NCBI GenBank assembly: GCA_030041495.1
Contig: JASHNT010000100.1
Location: 1-35,335 of the forward strand
Source: Bryobacteraceae bacterium
GTDB taxonomy: Bacteria > Acidobacteriota > Terriglobia > Bryobacterales > Bryobacteraceae
Reading direction: 5' to 3'
DNA length: 35,335 nucleotides
Shown here piece by piece: positions 8,126 through 16,162 of this stretch. Under the pieces are notes generated by a model. It did no database searches and was not told where the DNA came from. It was given only the letters and a program-made list of their open reading frames with translations. How positions within the stretch are numbered: position 1 is the stretch's first letter; every line of letters starts with the position of its first letter. Position numbers and translations under genes: made by a program.

Positions 8126-8447
8126 GCTTCTCCGCATACACGTGTCTGAGCATGACCGGTTTGACGGGAAGCCGCTGTATGAAGCGATTGTGCAAAAGTG
8201 CCGTGAGATGAAAATCGCCGGCGCAACGGTTTTCAAAGGACTGGAGGGCTACGGACGAACCGCTGAAATCCACCGTTCGCACCTGATCGGCCACGATCAA
8301 CCGATTTTGATTACGATCGTCGATTCGGACTCCCAGGTCCGCAAGCTGATTCCGATTCTTGACGACATGCTCGACACCGGACTCATGTCGGTTTCGGACG
8401 TCGAGGTGATGAGGTTCCAAAGAAGCTTACCGGACCAACACACCTGA
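8103..8447 (+). CDS. Single-domain DUF190 protein (PII-like)
   Basis: A 114-residue DUF190 protein. It shows the domain's typical features: an N-terminal strand KLLRIHVSEHDRFDGKPLY, the loop GATVFKGLEGYG, and the C-terminal strand ISDVE-like VSVSDVEVMRF. The ATG at 8103 follows GGAGG with a 6-base gap, better than the in-frame TTG at 8097. It overlaps the preceding tandem DUF190 gene by 23 bases, so translation is likely coupled. With the double-domain protein it could assemble PII-like trimers from three related but different domains; that is inference. Its loop ends RTAEIHRS, close to the TAEIHRS-type sequence common in this family. Confidence 0.88.
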   Translation: MPETQRGKLLRIHVSEHDRFDGKPLYEAIVQKCREMKIAGATVFKGLEGYGRTAEIHRSHLIGHDQPILITIVDSDSQVRKLIPILDDMLDTGLMSVSDVEVMRFQRSLPDQHT

Positions 8448-8475
8448 GCGGCCGTGGGCCGAAGGCTCCCTCAGC

Positions 8476-10563
8476 ATGGCGAACTCAGCCGGACTCAATG
8501 ATCCGCAAAAGCACCATCTGCTTGCAAGCTGCCAGTATGCGGATAAGCTGCTTTTGGAGGTCGAAGCGATTCTCCACGCCGCTCATTCAAAATCCGTCTT
8601 CCCAAAGTATGCCGGCACTTTGGCCCCTGCCCAGGTCCGTGTGGTCGAAGACTACGTGGCACGAATCCGCGCTCAAATCGTGCGGGCCCTCCAAAGCCAG
8701 GACATCGCGATCCCAGAGCCGCCGTTTCCGACGGTTCGTTCCCTTCGCGTCACACTAACCTTCGCGGGCATCGCCCTCGAAGAGTGTACGGCCGAGAAGA
8801 TGCGAGGGTATGGAGAGGTCCCCGCGGAGGTAGCTCCGGAGTTGAACGGTCTCGTGAACGAGATCAAAGCCATCCTGGATCAGCTCAGCGGCTATCTCGG
8901 GCAGAATCTTGAACAGGACCCTGGAGAACGGCTGCGTCGGCTCCAGCAGACGGGAGACGAGGTCCAGTTGCTGAAGAAACTGGAGCAGGTAATCTCGCAG
9001 CAGGGCTTGGTGGATTACCGCGACCGCCTGTCCGCCATCTTGGACAGGGTCGAATCGACGAGTTTCGAAATCGCGCTATTCGGCCGAGTCAGCTCCGGGA
9101 AATCATCGCTATTGAATCACATCGTCGGTTTCGACGTCCTACCGGTGGGGGTCAATCCGATCACGGCGGTGCCAACTCGAATTGTTTTCGGACGCGAGCC
9201 TCGCTTGTTGGTGCACATCGCAGGTCAGCAGCCACAAACATTCGGAGTTGAGCGAGTTCCGGAATTCGTAACCGAACGGCGGAATCCTTCTAACCGAAGA
9301 CGGGTCGAGCGGCTGGTTGTTGAATTTCCGTCAGACCGGCTAAAGGACGGTGTAGTGCTGGTCGACACCCCCGGCCTCGGGTCTCTCGCCAGCGCCGGAG
9401 CAGCCGAAACGCTCGCTTATCTGCCCCGTTGCGACTTAGGAGTGGTACTGATTGACGCAGGTTCCACGCTCACTTCGGAGGATCTCTCGACGCTTGAATC
9501 GCTCAACCGGGCAGCCATTGAGACCACCGTGCTGCTGAGCAAAGCGGACCTTCTTGCGTGCGAGGATATTGGGCACGCCACTGAATATATCTCCCAGCAG
9601 ATCCGTACGAATCTTCGACTGAATCTCCCCATCCATCCGGTCAGCATCAAGCCGGGGTTCACTCAGCTCCTCGATAAATGGTTCGCAGATGAACTCGCTC
9701 CGCTCTATCAGCGGCACTGCGAACTCACCCAACAATCGCTTCGCCGAAAGATAGGTGGGCTGCGGGATTCGGTTGTTGCCACTCTTCGGGGACGTTTGGA
9801 TCGAAACGCGCGTCCAGCCTCTGCCGCCAAACGATCAGATCCGGAATTCAGCGAAGCCGAAAGCCGGTTGCGGCGCGTGACCGGCCGGTTTGAGGACATC
9901 CGCGACCAATGGTACCGCGACACATTGGAGATTCGCGAATATACACCGAGGTTCTTGCACGAAGCAGCGGCACATATCATTGACACGTGGCGCTCTCAAA
10001 ATTCCGCGCTTCCCGTCACCTGGGGGTCACTGAGCGAACTTGCCACAACGATGGTGGCGGAAAAGGCAAAGCCCCTTCGCACATTGTTCGAGGACTTGGC
10101 TCGCGAGCTTTCGGAAACGATACGAGCGGTCGCCGAAGTGTTGGGAGAGGAGAGCGGTGCCGCTTCCGAAGAGCTGGCATCTGTAGTCAAAGAGATGCCG
10201 AGGATAGATCTCGGGTCTGGTGAGTTGACTGTAAGGCGGCCTTGGATGACGAACCTCAGCGTGCGGTTGGCGCGACGCGAAGTTGAAAATCAGTTGTGCG
10301 CGTCGGCTGGCGATCAGCTCAGGGAATCGTTCGGCATCTTCGCAAGCGTGCTCGATGCCTGGAGCAGGCGTGTATCAACAGAATTGCAACTGTGGTTCAA
10401 CAGCTACGCGGACTCGCACCGGAGCCAACTTGCTCGCCTCTCGGGAGGAGCGAGTACTGCAGAGGACGCATCTGCGATTCGAGCAGCCCTGGAGGAGATA
10501 GAACAGCCTGCCGGAGGAGATCCCGCTTGCGCGGACAACACCGCTATCGAAGTTCGGAAATAA
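8476..10563 (+). CDS. Dynamin-like GTPase 2
   Basis: A 695-residue dynamin-family GTPase. It has an N-terminal helical region of about 190 residues, then G1 LFGRVSSGKSSLLNH (residues 202-216), G2 in NPITAVPT, G3 LVDTPGLGSLA and G4 LLSKADLL. The remainder is a long mostly helical stalk. No transmembrane helix is obvious, so membrane attachment would be peripheral. It lies 28 bases after the DUF190 gene and 21 bases before the MFS gene in riboswitch unit 3. Compared with GTPase 1 it has the same domain order but an extra N-terminal helical domain. Bacterial dynamin-like proteins often act in pairs on membranes, so it may work with the GTPases at 4616 and 25324; that is inference. Confidence 0.92.
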   Translation: MANSAGLNDPQKHHLLASCQYADKLLLEVEAILHAAHSKSVFPKYAGTLAPAQVRVVEDYVARIRAQIVRALQSQDIAIPEPPFPTVRSLRVTLTFAGIALEECTAEKMRGYGEVPAEVAPELNGLVNEIKAILDQLSGYLGQNLEQDPGERLRRLQQTGDEVQLLKKLEQVISQQGLVDYRDRLSAILDRVESTSFEIALFGRVSSGKSSLLNHIVGFDVLPVGVNPITAVPTRIVFGREPRLLVHIAGQQPQTFGVERVPEFVTERRNPSNRRRVERLVVEFPSDRLKDGVVLVDTPGLGSLASAGAAETLAYLPRCDLGVVLIDAGSTLTSEDLSTLESLNRAAIETTVLLSKADLLACEDIGHATEYISQQIRTNLRLNLPIHPVSIKPGFTQLLDKWFADELAPLYQRHCELTQQSLRRKIGGLRDSVVATLRGRLDRNARPASAAKRSDPEFSEAESRLRRVTGRFEDIRDQWYRDTLEIREYTPRFLHEAAAHIIDTWRSQNSALPVTWGSLSELATTMVAEKAKPLRTLFEDLARELSETIRAVAEVLGEESGAASEELASVVKEMPRIDLGSGELTVRRPWMTNLSVRLARREVENQLCASAGDQLRESFGIFASVLDAWSRRVSTELQLWFNSYADSHRSQLARLSGGASTAEDASAIRAALEEIEQPAGGDPACADNTAIEVRK

Positions 10564-10584
10564 CCTCGTATCAGCCTTTTCTCT

Positions 10585-11823
10585 ATGTCCAAACCAGAAA
10601 CGCATCGCTGGCTTACCAGAAACGTCATTGCCATTGGGATGCTCAGCCTGTTCTCCGACATGGGGCACGAGCTTACCACAGCCGTGCTGCCTCTCTTCCT
10701 AGCCACATTCGGCGGCGGAGCTCTGGCGCTTGGAACCATCGAGGGCGTTTCGGATGGCGCGTCGAGCTTGGTGAAACTGTGGATGTCTTACTATTCGGAT
10801 CGAATCGGGAAGCGAAAGCCGATACTCGCTGCCGGCTATCTGGCGACGGCGCTGATGGGCGGTTTTGCGTTCGTAACTGCCTGGTGGCAATTACTGGCGA
10901 TTCGAACCGTGGGGTGGATGGGCCGCGGAGCACGTGGACCGGTTCGCGATGCCCTCCTTTCAGAAAGCGTTCCAGCGGAGGTTTACGGCCGTGCGTTCGG
11001 CTTCGAAGGCGCAATGGACACGCTCGGAGCGATTATCGGTCCCGCCATTGCGCTGGCCCTGGTCGGAATTGCGTCGCTGCGGCACATTTTTCTGATTTCA
11101 TTCCTTTCCGGAGCGATCACTGTCTACGTCGCGGCCGTCATACTTCGGGAGCGGCCGCGAGCCCGGCAGGCTCATAAGACTCTGCTGCCATCGATTGCCT
11201 CACTGCCGAGATCATTCCGCCGCTTTGTTGGCACCGTCACAATTTTTGGGCTCGGGAACTTCGCCCATACCTTGCTGGTGCTTCACACCGTAGCCGTCCT
11301 GACGCCGTCGCGCGGTAGCGTAGCCGCTCAACGGATCGGACTTGGCTTGTACCTTCTGCACAATGTGCTTTGTGCTGCGGTCTCGTATCCGGTGGGAGCT
11401 CTGGGAGATCACCTCAGCGAGCGATCACTGCTGGGGGTGGGGTACGCGCTATTCGGTATTCTCTGCCTCGGCTTTTTGGTAGCCGGCGCGAATCTCATAC
11501 TGCTGACGTTCTTTTTTGTGCTCGCCGGTATTTACATCGGGATCGTCGACGCGATGGAGCGCGCATTTGCGGCTGATCTTACATCCCCTTCACAACCTGG
11601 CACCGGCTATGGCTTGTTGGCCACTGCAAATTCAATTGGTGATCTGTGCTCAAGTGTCGTGGTTGGATTTCTATGGAGCCACGTTTCGACGGCCGCCGGG
11701 TTTCTCTACGGCGCCGTATTCACGCTAGCCGGCGCGGCGGCGCTGGTGACGATTCCGCCACGTCCGCAGTTGAAACTGGAACCAGCAGCGTTTAGCACCG
11801 AACGCTCCGGTTCCGCGGATTGA
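10585..11823 (+). CDS. MFS transporter
   Basis: A 412-residue major facilitator superfamily protein with about 11-12 hydrophobic helices. The MFS signature between helices 2 and 3 is present as YYSDRIGKRKPI. The following RTVGWMGRGARGPVRDAL and GRAFGFEGAMDTLGAIIGP are typical of a subgroup with an Asp-rich helix 4-5 region often annotated as antiporter-like. It closes with a short cytoplasmic tail. The substrate cannot be deduced; drug, metabolite or ion export are all possible. It sits between the second dynamin-like GTPase and the HEAT-like gene with very short gaps, so it is under fluoride riboswitch 3. A direct role in fluoride export would be new for MFS and is only a hypothesis. Confidence 0.92.
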   Translation: MSKPETHRWLTRNVIAIGMLSLFSDMGHELTTAVLPLFLATFGGGALALGTIEGVSDGASSLVKLWMSYYSDRIGKRKPILAAGYLATALMGGFAFVTAWWQLLAIRTVGWMGRGARGPVRDALLSESVPAEVYGRAFGFEGAMDTLGAIIGPAIALALVGIASLRHIFLISFLSGAITVYVAAVILRERPRARQAHKTLLPSIASLPRSFRRFVGTVTIFGLGNFAHTLLVLHTVAVLTPSRGSVAAQRIGLGLYLLHNVLCAAVSYPVGALGDHLSERSLLGVGYALFGILCLGFLVAGANLILLTFFFVLAGIYIGIVDAMERAFAADLTSPSQPGTGYGLLATANSIGDLCSSVVVGFLWSHVSTAAGFLYGAVFTLAGAAALVTIPPRPQLKLEPAAFSTERSGSAD

Positions 11824-11833
11824 GGGGCACGGG

Positions 11834-12805
11834 ATGAGTGAGAATCCACCAACGTGCGGTAAGAACAGCTCTGAAAGTCCGCGACGGGAATTGAAATTCT
11901 GGATCGCCCGCTTGAATTCACTGATTGACGGCGAGGATGCCAGCCGCCAATTGATCCTCTTTGGAGACGCTGCGATTCCAGCCTTGCGCGATTTCCTCTT
12001 GTCGGGACGGCCCAGTGGAATTTACCAGCCGCGACAATGGGCTGTTCAGGCGCTAGCGTCTCTGGGCGCAAAAGAGGTCCTTCTGGAGTACCTCGCGCGT
12101 GAGGATCGTAATTCCGATCCCGTCATCCGGGAGGGAGAGGACGCGGTTTGCAACACCGCGGCACGGCTCGTTTCTTGTTGGAAGACTGAGGATGTTTTCC
12201 GGACCCTGTTTACGCTCAGCGAGAAGCGTCTCCTGCCGGGTGCAATATTCGCGCTGGGCGAGTTTCAGCGACCGGGAGCTCTGGCGGTGCTGGACAGGGC
12301 ATTGGAGGACGATGTCGCAGGTCCCTCGGCGGAGGAAGCATTGTTGAAGTTTGGCCACGTCGCTGCGGAGACATTAGTCTCATCCGCGCTTCGAAAGAGA
12401 ATGAACCAGGAGCAGGAGTCGCCGTCCAGTCTCCGTCGCAGGCGCGCAGCCGTCAAGATTCTCGCAGATACCGGGCTGGGGCGCCAATCCTGGCCCGAGT
12501 TGCGGGTGTTGCTCGATGAGCGCGATCCCGAACTCGTCGTGCATGCCGCGAGGCTTGCAGTAACTGCTAGCTCTGAACAGGATAAGCAGCGAGCGTTAAG
12601 ATCACTCCTGCGGGTCTTGCCTGAGGCTCAATGGTACCTGCGGGAAGACGCGGCCAGCTCCCTTGGCTCTCTCTACTCCTTTGGCGCGAACCTGATTGAG
12701 CAGGAGATCGCCCGGCGTTTGACAAAGCCGTCAAATGTCCGAGCTTCGGACGGCGCTCTCATTGTGCTGCTTCGCCTTCGAGCGCGTGGGGGGAGAGCTG
12801 GCTAA
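11834..12805 (+). CDS. HEAT-repeat-like protein
   Basis: A 323-residue soluble protein of regular paired helices. Recurring units such as IPALRDFLL, AVQALASLGAKEVLLEYL, AIFALGEFQRPGALAVLDRAL and VHAARLAVTASSEQDKQRAL are characteristic of HEAT/PBS-lyase-type alpha solenoids. No catalytic motif is visible, so it is probably a scaffold. The ATG follows GAGGGGCACGGG and begins 10 bases after the MFS stop; it is the last gene of riboswitch unit 3. Its partner may be the MFS protein or the GTPase; the sequence does not say which. About 64 bases separate its stop from riboswitch 4 and no clear terminator is visible between them, so read-through is possible. Confidence 0.75.
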   Translation: MSENPPTCGKNSSESPRRELKFWIARLNSLIDGEDASRQLILFGDAAIPALRDFLLSGRPSGIYQPRQWAVQALASLGAKEVLLEYLAREDRNSDPVIREGEDAVCNTAARLVSCWKTEDVFRTLFTLSEKRLLPGAIFALGEFQRPGALAVLDRALEDDVAGPSAEEALLKFGHVAAETLVSSALRKRMNQEQESPSSLRRRRAAVKILADTGLGRQSWPELRVLLDERDPELVVHAARLAVTASSEQDKQRALRSLLRVLPEAQWYLREDAASSLGSLYSFGANLIEQEIARRLTKPSNVRASDGALIVLLRLRARGGRAG

Positions 12806-12869
12806 TTCCGTACACTCTGCCAATGAACAGGGCCTTGCCACGCCCCTTGACGTGTGCTTGAATTAAGTT

Positions 12870-12937
12870 GGTAATGGAGTTTACCGTCCCGGTTTGGACC
12901 GGGAAAACTGCCGCGATCTGCGGCTGATAACTCCTCC
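12870..12937 (+). promoter_or_regulatory. Fluoride riboswitch 4 (crcB motif), controls Ehr/Hyf-like operon
   Basis: GGTAATGGAGTTTACC forms P1 (GGTAA/TTACC) with the GGAGT strand inside. A 5-bp stem TCCCG/CGGGA follows as an inserted extra helix. Then come AAAACTGCCGC, a short loop, GCGGC (P3), and TGATAACTCCTCC, the 3' signature. The AAACTGCC...GGCTGAT core is like the crystallised Thermotoga aptamer. TTGACG at 12847 could be a -35 element, but no well-spaced -10 is evident. Confidence 0.87.
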
Positions 12938-12981
12938 CTGAGACCGAAAGCCTGGAGCTGAAGGATCTACCATGGGAGGAG
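12931..12981 (+). promoter_or_regulatory. Alternative pairing downstream of riboswitch 4
   Basis: CTCCTCCC (12931-12938), the 3' aptamer strand, is fully complementary to GGGAGGAG (12974-12981), 35 bases downstream. Pairing would dismantle the pseudoknot. The bases after it are CGGCAAAAAA, not a U-tract, so the mechanism is uncertain. Confidence 0.6.
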
Positions 12982-13063
12982 CGGCAAAAAAGCATCGAAC
13001 TGTAGTGGGGCGCGGAAGTCCTGTTCAGACATCTTCCCTTGAGCAATCCCACGGAGGCGTTCG

Positions 13064-14017
13064 ATGATCCGAACGGTCTCCTACAACATCGTGCAGGTGC
13101 TGTTCATCATGGCATTTGCGCCGTTGTATGCGGGCGTGCTCTCAAGGTTGAAGGAGATTATTCAAAGCAGGCGAGGGCCAAGCATCCTTCAACCTTATCG
13201 GGACATCTGGAAGCTGTTTCACAAGGATCAGATTCTTTCCGAGGAGACGACGTGGATCTATCGCCTGACACCTTATCTTGTTTTCGCTGTTCCCATATTT
13301 GTCGCGATCCTGATTCCGGTCCTTACGGATTATCCCCTCATCTTTGCATTCATGGGCGACATGCTCGCCGGCGGCTTCTTCCTCGCCTTGGGCGGATTCT
13401 TCGCTGCGCTTGCGGCCGTCGACACAGGAAACCCCTATGGACCAATGGGCGCAAGCCGCACACGCATGGTGGGCTTCCTCGCGGAACCTGTGTTCATGAT
13501 CGTCTTCTTCACGGTTTCCTTTGTCGCTCAATCGACGATTCCGTTTATCGTGCAACAAAAGTGGATCGCCAATCCGGCAGCGTTCTTCTCGCCGGCACAC
13601 ATCCTTTTGCTGATCGCATTTTTGATGCTGATCCTGGCGGAAGGGGGAAAAATTCCCGTCGACAACCCAACCGGACATTTCGAGCTCGCGATGATCGATG
13701 AGTCGAAAGGATTGGAATTCTCCGGGCGCGGCGCCGCCTTGATGAAATGGGGCGGAGAGATGAAGTTTCTGGTACTAGCGTGCATTTTCCTGAACGTGTT
13801 GGTGGCGCCGTGGGGATTGGCGGACAGTCAATCGCCTTTGGCCGTACTTGCCGCGGTGCCGCTGATCCTTGTCAAGATTCTTCTATTTGCGATCGCGCTC
13901 GTGGTGATCGAGTCGTCGCTGGCGAAGTTGCGGTTGTTCCGGATCAGCGAATTTCTGGGAGCCGCATTCATTACTGCCGTGGCCGCGATGGTCACGAGCG
14001 TGTTTCCTGGAGCCTGA
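13064..14017 (+). CDS. hyfC: HyfC/HycD-like membrane subunit (NuoH family)
   Basis: A 317-residue membrane protein of the NuoH/HycD/HyfC family with about eight helices; this subunit joins the peripheral arm of complex-I-like enzymes to the membrane arm. Family landmarks include RLKEIIQSRRGPSILQPY with DIWKLF just after it, the loop AVDTGNPYGPMGASR, and the acidic loop KIPVDNPTGHFELAMIDE, which keep the conserved Glu and Asp residues of the proton path. The start follows GGAGG with an 8-base gap. It is the first gene of the six-gene unit behind fluoride riboswitch 4, 126 bases after the aptamer. Length matches E. coli HyfC (about 315). Confidence 0.93.
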   Translation: MIRTVSYNIVQVLFIMAFAPLYAGVLSRLKEIIQSRRGPSILQPYRDIWKLFHKDQILSEETTWIYRLTPYLVFAVPIFVAILIPVLTDYPLIFAFMGDMLAGGFFLALGGFFAALAAVDTGNPYGPMGASRTRMVGFLAEPVFMIVFFTVSFVAQSTIPFIVQQKWIANPAAFFSPAHILLLIAFLMLILAEGGKIPVDNPTGHFELAMIDESKGLEFSGRGAALMKWGGEMKFLVLACIFLNVLVAPWGLADSQSPLAVLAAVPLILVKILLFAIALVVIESSLAKLRLFRISEFLGAAFITAVAAMVTSVFPGA

Positions 14018-14020
14018 ACT

Positions 14021-14713
14021 ATGGCCGACCCGCGGGTCTCAGTACCGGAAGCGCTCAACACGCTGAGCGCCGGACTCGTTCTCATCTCAGCATTCGCCAT
14101 GGTCGCCACCCGGCAAGTGCAAGGTGTGGTGCGATCCTTCGTGATTCAGTCTCTACTTCTGTCGGCCTCCTGCTTTTTGATCGGCTACAGCCGCAGCTCG
14201 GAACATCTCTGGACCTTGGGTGGCCTCACTCTGGCAGCTAAGGTGATCGCAATTCCCCTGATTCTGCGGCGCCTTCTCCCTGGAGAGTACTACGAACGGC
14301 GCGAAATCTCCCAGGCGGTCAATATTCCGGCATCTCTGTTGATTTCATTGCTCCTGGTAGTGGTGTCCGAGTTCCTCGTGGGTCCCGTGGCCGCGGGTAG
14401 CGCAGATCAGGTGGTTCGCACGAACCTGCCGATTGGCCTGGCAGGCGTTTTGATCGGGGCATATTCTTTGATTGCCCGCCGCGAAGCGATTCCGCAGTTG
14501 ATCGGAATCCTCGCAATGGAAAACGGAGCGTTCTTCGCTGGAATCGCGATCGCGAGCGACCTCCCCCTGATCGCGGAATTGGGCGTGGCTGTGGGTGTGA
14601 TGCTCATCGCGATCGTCGTTGGACTTCTCACGCGAAACATTCGTCAGAAACTCGGAACCACCGAGGCAGCGGCGCTGAGCGAACTGAAGGAGGAGGCGAC
14701 GACATGGCGTTGA
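14021..14713 (+). CDS. hyfE: HyfE-like membrane subunit
   Basis: A 230-residue integral membrane protein with about six or seven hydrophobic helices. The N-terminal half resembles NuoK and the C-terminal half is the extension typical of HyfE. It begins 3 bases after hyfC (EAL-type spacing with GGAGCC upstream) and its end overlaps the start of the HyfF-like gene by 10 bases. Recognisable family segments are LTLAAKVIAIPLILRRLL, with a lysine inside a helix, and GILAMENGAFFAGIAIA with a buried Glu, as in NuoK helices. Its role is a membrane-arm spacer or proton channel component. E. coli HyfE is 216 residues, so the size fits. Confidence 0.88.
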   Translation: MADPRVSVPEALNTLSAGLVLISAFAMVATRQVQGVVRSFVIQSLLLSASCFLIGYSRSSEHLWTLGGLTLAAKVIAIPLILRRLLPGEYYERREISQAVNIPASLLISLLLVVVSEFLVGPVAAGSADQVVRTNLPIGLAGVLIGAYSLIARREAIPQLIGILAMENGAFFAGIAIASDLPLIAELGVAVGVMLIAIVVGLLTRNIRQKLGTTEAAALSELKEEATTWR

Positions 14714-16161
14714 ATCCCATCGTGCTGGATGCAGTGGTCGCGATTCCCCTCCTTGCGGCGTTGCTTTGTTGGCTGCCTCCTCTGCGAAACAGAGCATGGG
14801 TCGTGACCGTGATATCGGCGTGGATCGTTCTGCCGCTCACATTTTTTGTGGCGGCAAATGTACTGACTGGGCGCAGGGTCATCAGTGTCCGGGGCTGGAT
14901 CGAGGCGGATGCGTTAAGCGCGCTTGTGCTCACCCTTGTCGCTCTTGTCGCAGCGCTTGCGGCCGTGTTTTCCGGTGGGTACATGCGGCGGCGGGAGCAC
15001 GACCACTCCCGCCTATGGTGGTTTTACTGCAACTACAATCTCTTCGCATTTGCACTGCTCCTGGTGCCGGCGCTTGCCGATCCCAATCTTGTCTGGGTGG
15101 GAATCGAGCTTGTGACCCTCTTCGGGGTACTGTTGGTCGGTTTCGAGCAAACCAAGGGCGCGCTCGAGGCGGCTTGGAAATTTGCGGTATTGACCGTCAT
15201 GGGAGCCCCCATTGCACTGCTTGGGCTTTTCGTTCTGTTTTGGGCATACCGCTCTGCCGGAGGCGGCCGGGAGACGTGGGAGGGACTTCAAGCCGCTGCT
15301 CCCTCTATCAGCCCAAACCTTTTGAGGCTTTCTTTTCTCCTCGTATTTGTGGGATTCGGGGCGAAGTCCGGTCTAGCTCCTACGCATACCTGGCTCCCGG
15401 ACGCTCATAGCCAGGCTCACTCGCCGGTTTGCGCGGTCCTGTCGGGAGTGAAAACGACTGTGCCTCTGTATGCAATCCTCCGATTCCTTTCGATTGTCCT
15501 TGCGTCGCCCGCCGCGCGAGTCGGGAACTGGATGATCGTGCTGGGGCTGGTTTCCGTGGGAATCGCCGCGTTCCTACTCCTTCAGGTTCGCGATTACAAA
15601 CGGATGTTCGCCTACTCAACGGTGGAACACATGGGCATTATTCTAACGGCGGCGGGCTTGGGGACCAGGGCTTCGGATTTCGGCGCGGTGTCGCAAATGA
15701 TGAACCACGCAATCACCAAGTCGCTCTGCTTTTATGTCGCCGGCGCCATCCTGCTGACTCTGAGCACGCGTGAGATCAAATCCATTCGGGGGTTACTCCA
15801 GGTTGCGCCCTTTGAGGGAGCCGCGTTTTTGTTTTGCGCTTTCGCGATTGCCGGCGCTCCACCATTTCCCATCTTCTTGAGCGAGTTTTCCATCCTCTCG
15901 GCGGGAGTTAGCGGAGGCCAGCACGCCACGGTAGCCATCTTGGCCGCGCTCATCGTGATTGCGTTCATCGCGATCCTTTGGAACGTCAATCGTATGGTGT
16001 TCGGACGCGCTGGAACACATGACTCGGTCGAATCCCTGCCAATCAGTTGTCGCGTAGCGGTATTCGGAGCCGCGGTTCCGGTAATGCTGTTGGGGGTATA
16101 CATCCCGGCGCCTGTGCACGAGCTTCTGCGGCTCGCCGCGCAGCAGTTAGGAGGTCAATAG
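14704..16161 (+). CDS. hyfF: HyfF-like antiporter subunit (NuoL/M/N family)
   Basis: A 485-residue protein of the Mrp-antiporter/NuoLMN superfamily with about 14 helices. Hallmarks: helix-7/8 segment KSGLAPTHTWLPDAHSQAHS with PVCAVLSGVK just after it, containing the conserved Lys and His, and YSTVEHMGIILTAAGLG. It should form one proton- or ion-translocating half channel of the complex. The gene overlaps its neighbour upstream (the ATG at 14704 lies inside the HyfE-like end) and ends one base before the HyfG-like start, so translation is tightly coupled. E. coli HyfF is about 526 residues; this copy is a little shorter. The key Lys residues look intact, in contrast to the lost metal sites in the soluble subunits. 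Confidence 0.92.
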   Translation: MALNPIVLDAVVAIPLLAALLCWLPPLRNRAWVVTVISAWIVLPLTFFVAANVLTGRRVISVRGWIEADALSALVLTLVALVAALAAVFSGGYMRRREHDHSRLWWFYCNYNLFAFALLLVPALADPNLVWVGIELVTLFGVLLVGFEQTKGALEAAWKFAVLTVMGAPIALLGLFVLFWAYRSAGGGRETWEGLQAAAPSISPNLLRLSFLLVFVGFGAKSGLAPTHTWLPDAHSQAHSPVCAVLSGVKTTVPLYAILRFLSIVLASPAARVGNWMIVLGLVSVGIAAFLLLQVRDYKRMFAYSTVEHMGIILTAAGLGTRASDFGAVSQMMNHAITKSLCFYVAGAILLTLSTREIKSIRGLLQVAPFEGAAFLFCAFAIAGAPPFPIFLSEFSILSAGVSGGQHATVAILAALIVIAFIAILWNVNRMVFGRAGTHDSVESLPISCRVAVFGAAVPVMLLGVYIPAPVHELLRLAAQQLGGQ

Positions 16162-16162
16162 A

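Noticed and set aside
13039-13701. 220-codon open frame overlapping the HyfC-like gene
   Set aside because: Same strand, other frame, Arg/His-rich nonsense; the HyfC-like frame has family motifs and a good ribosome-binding site.
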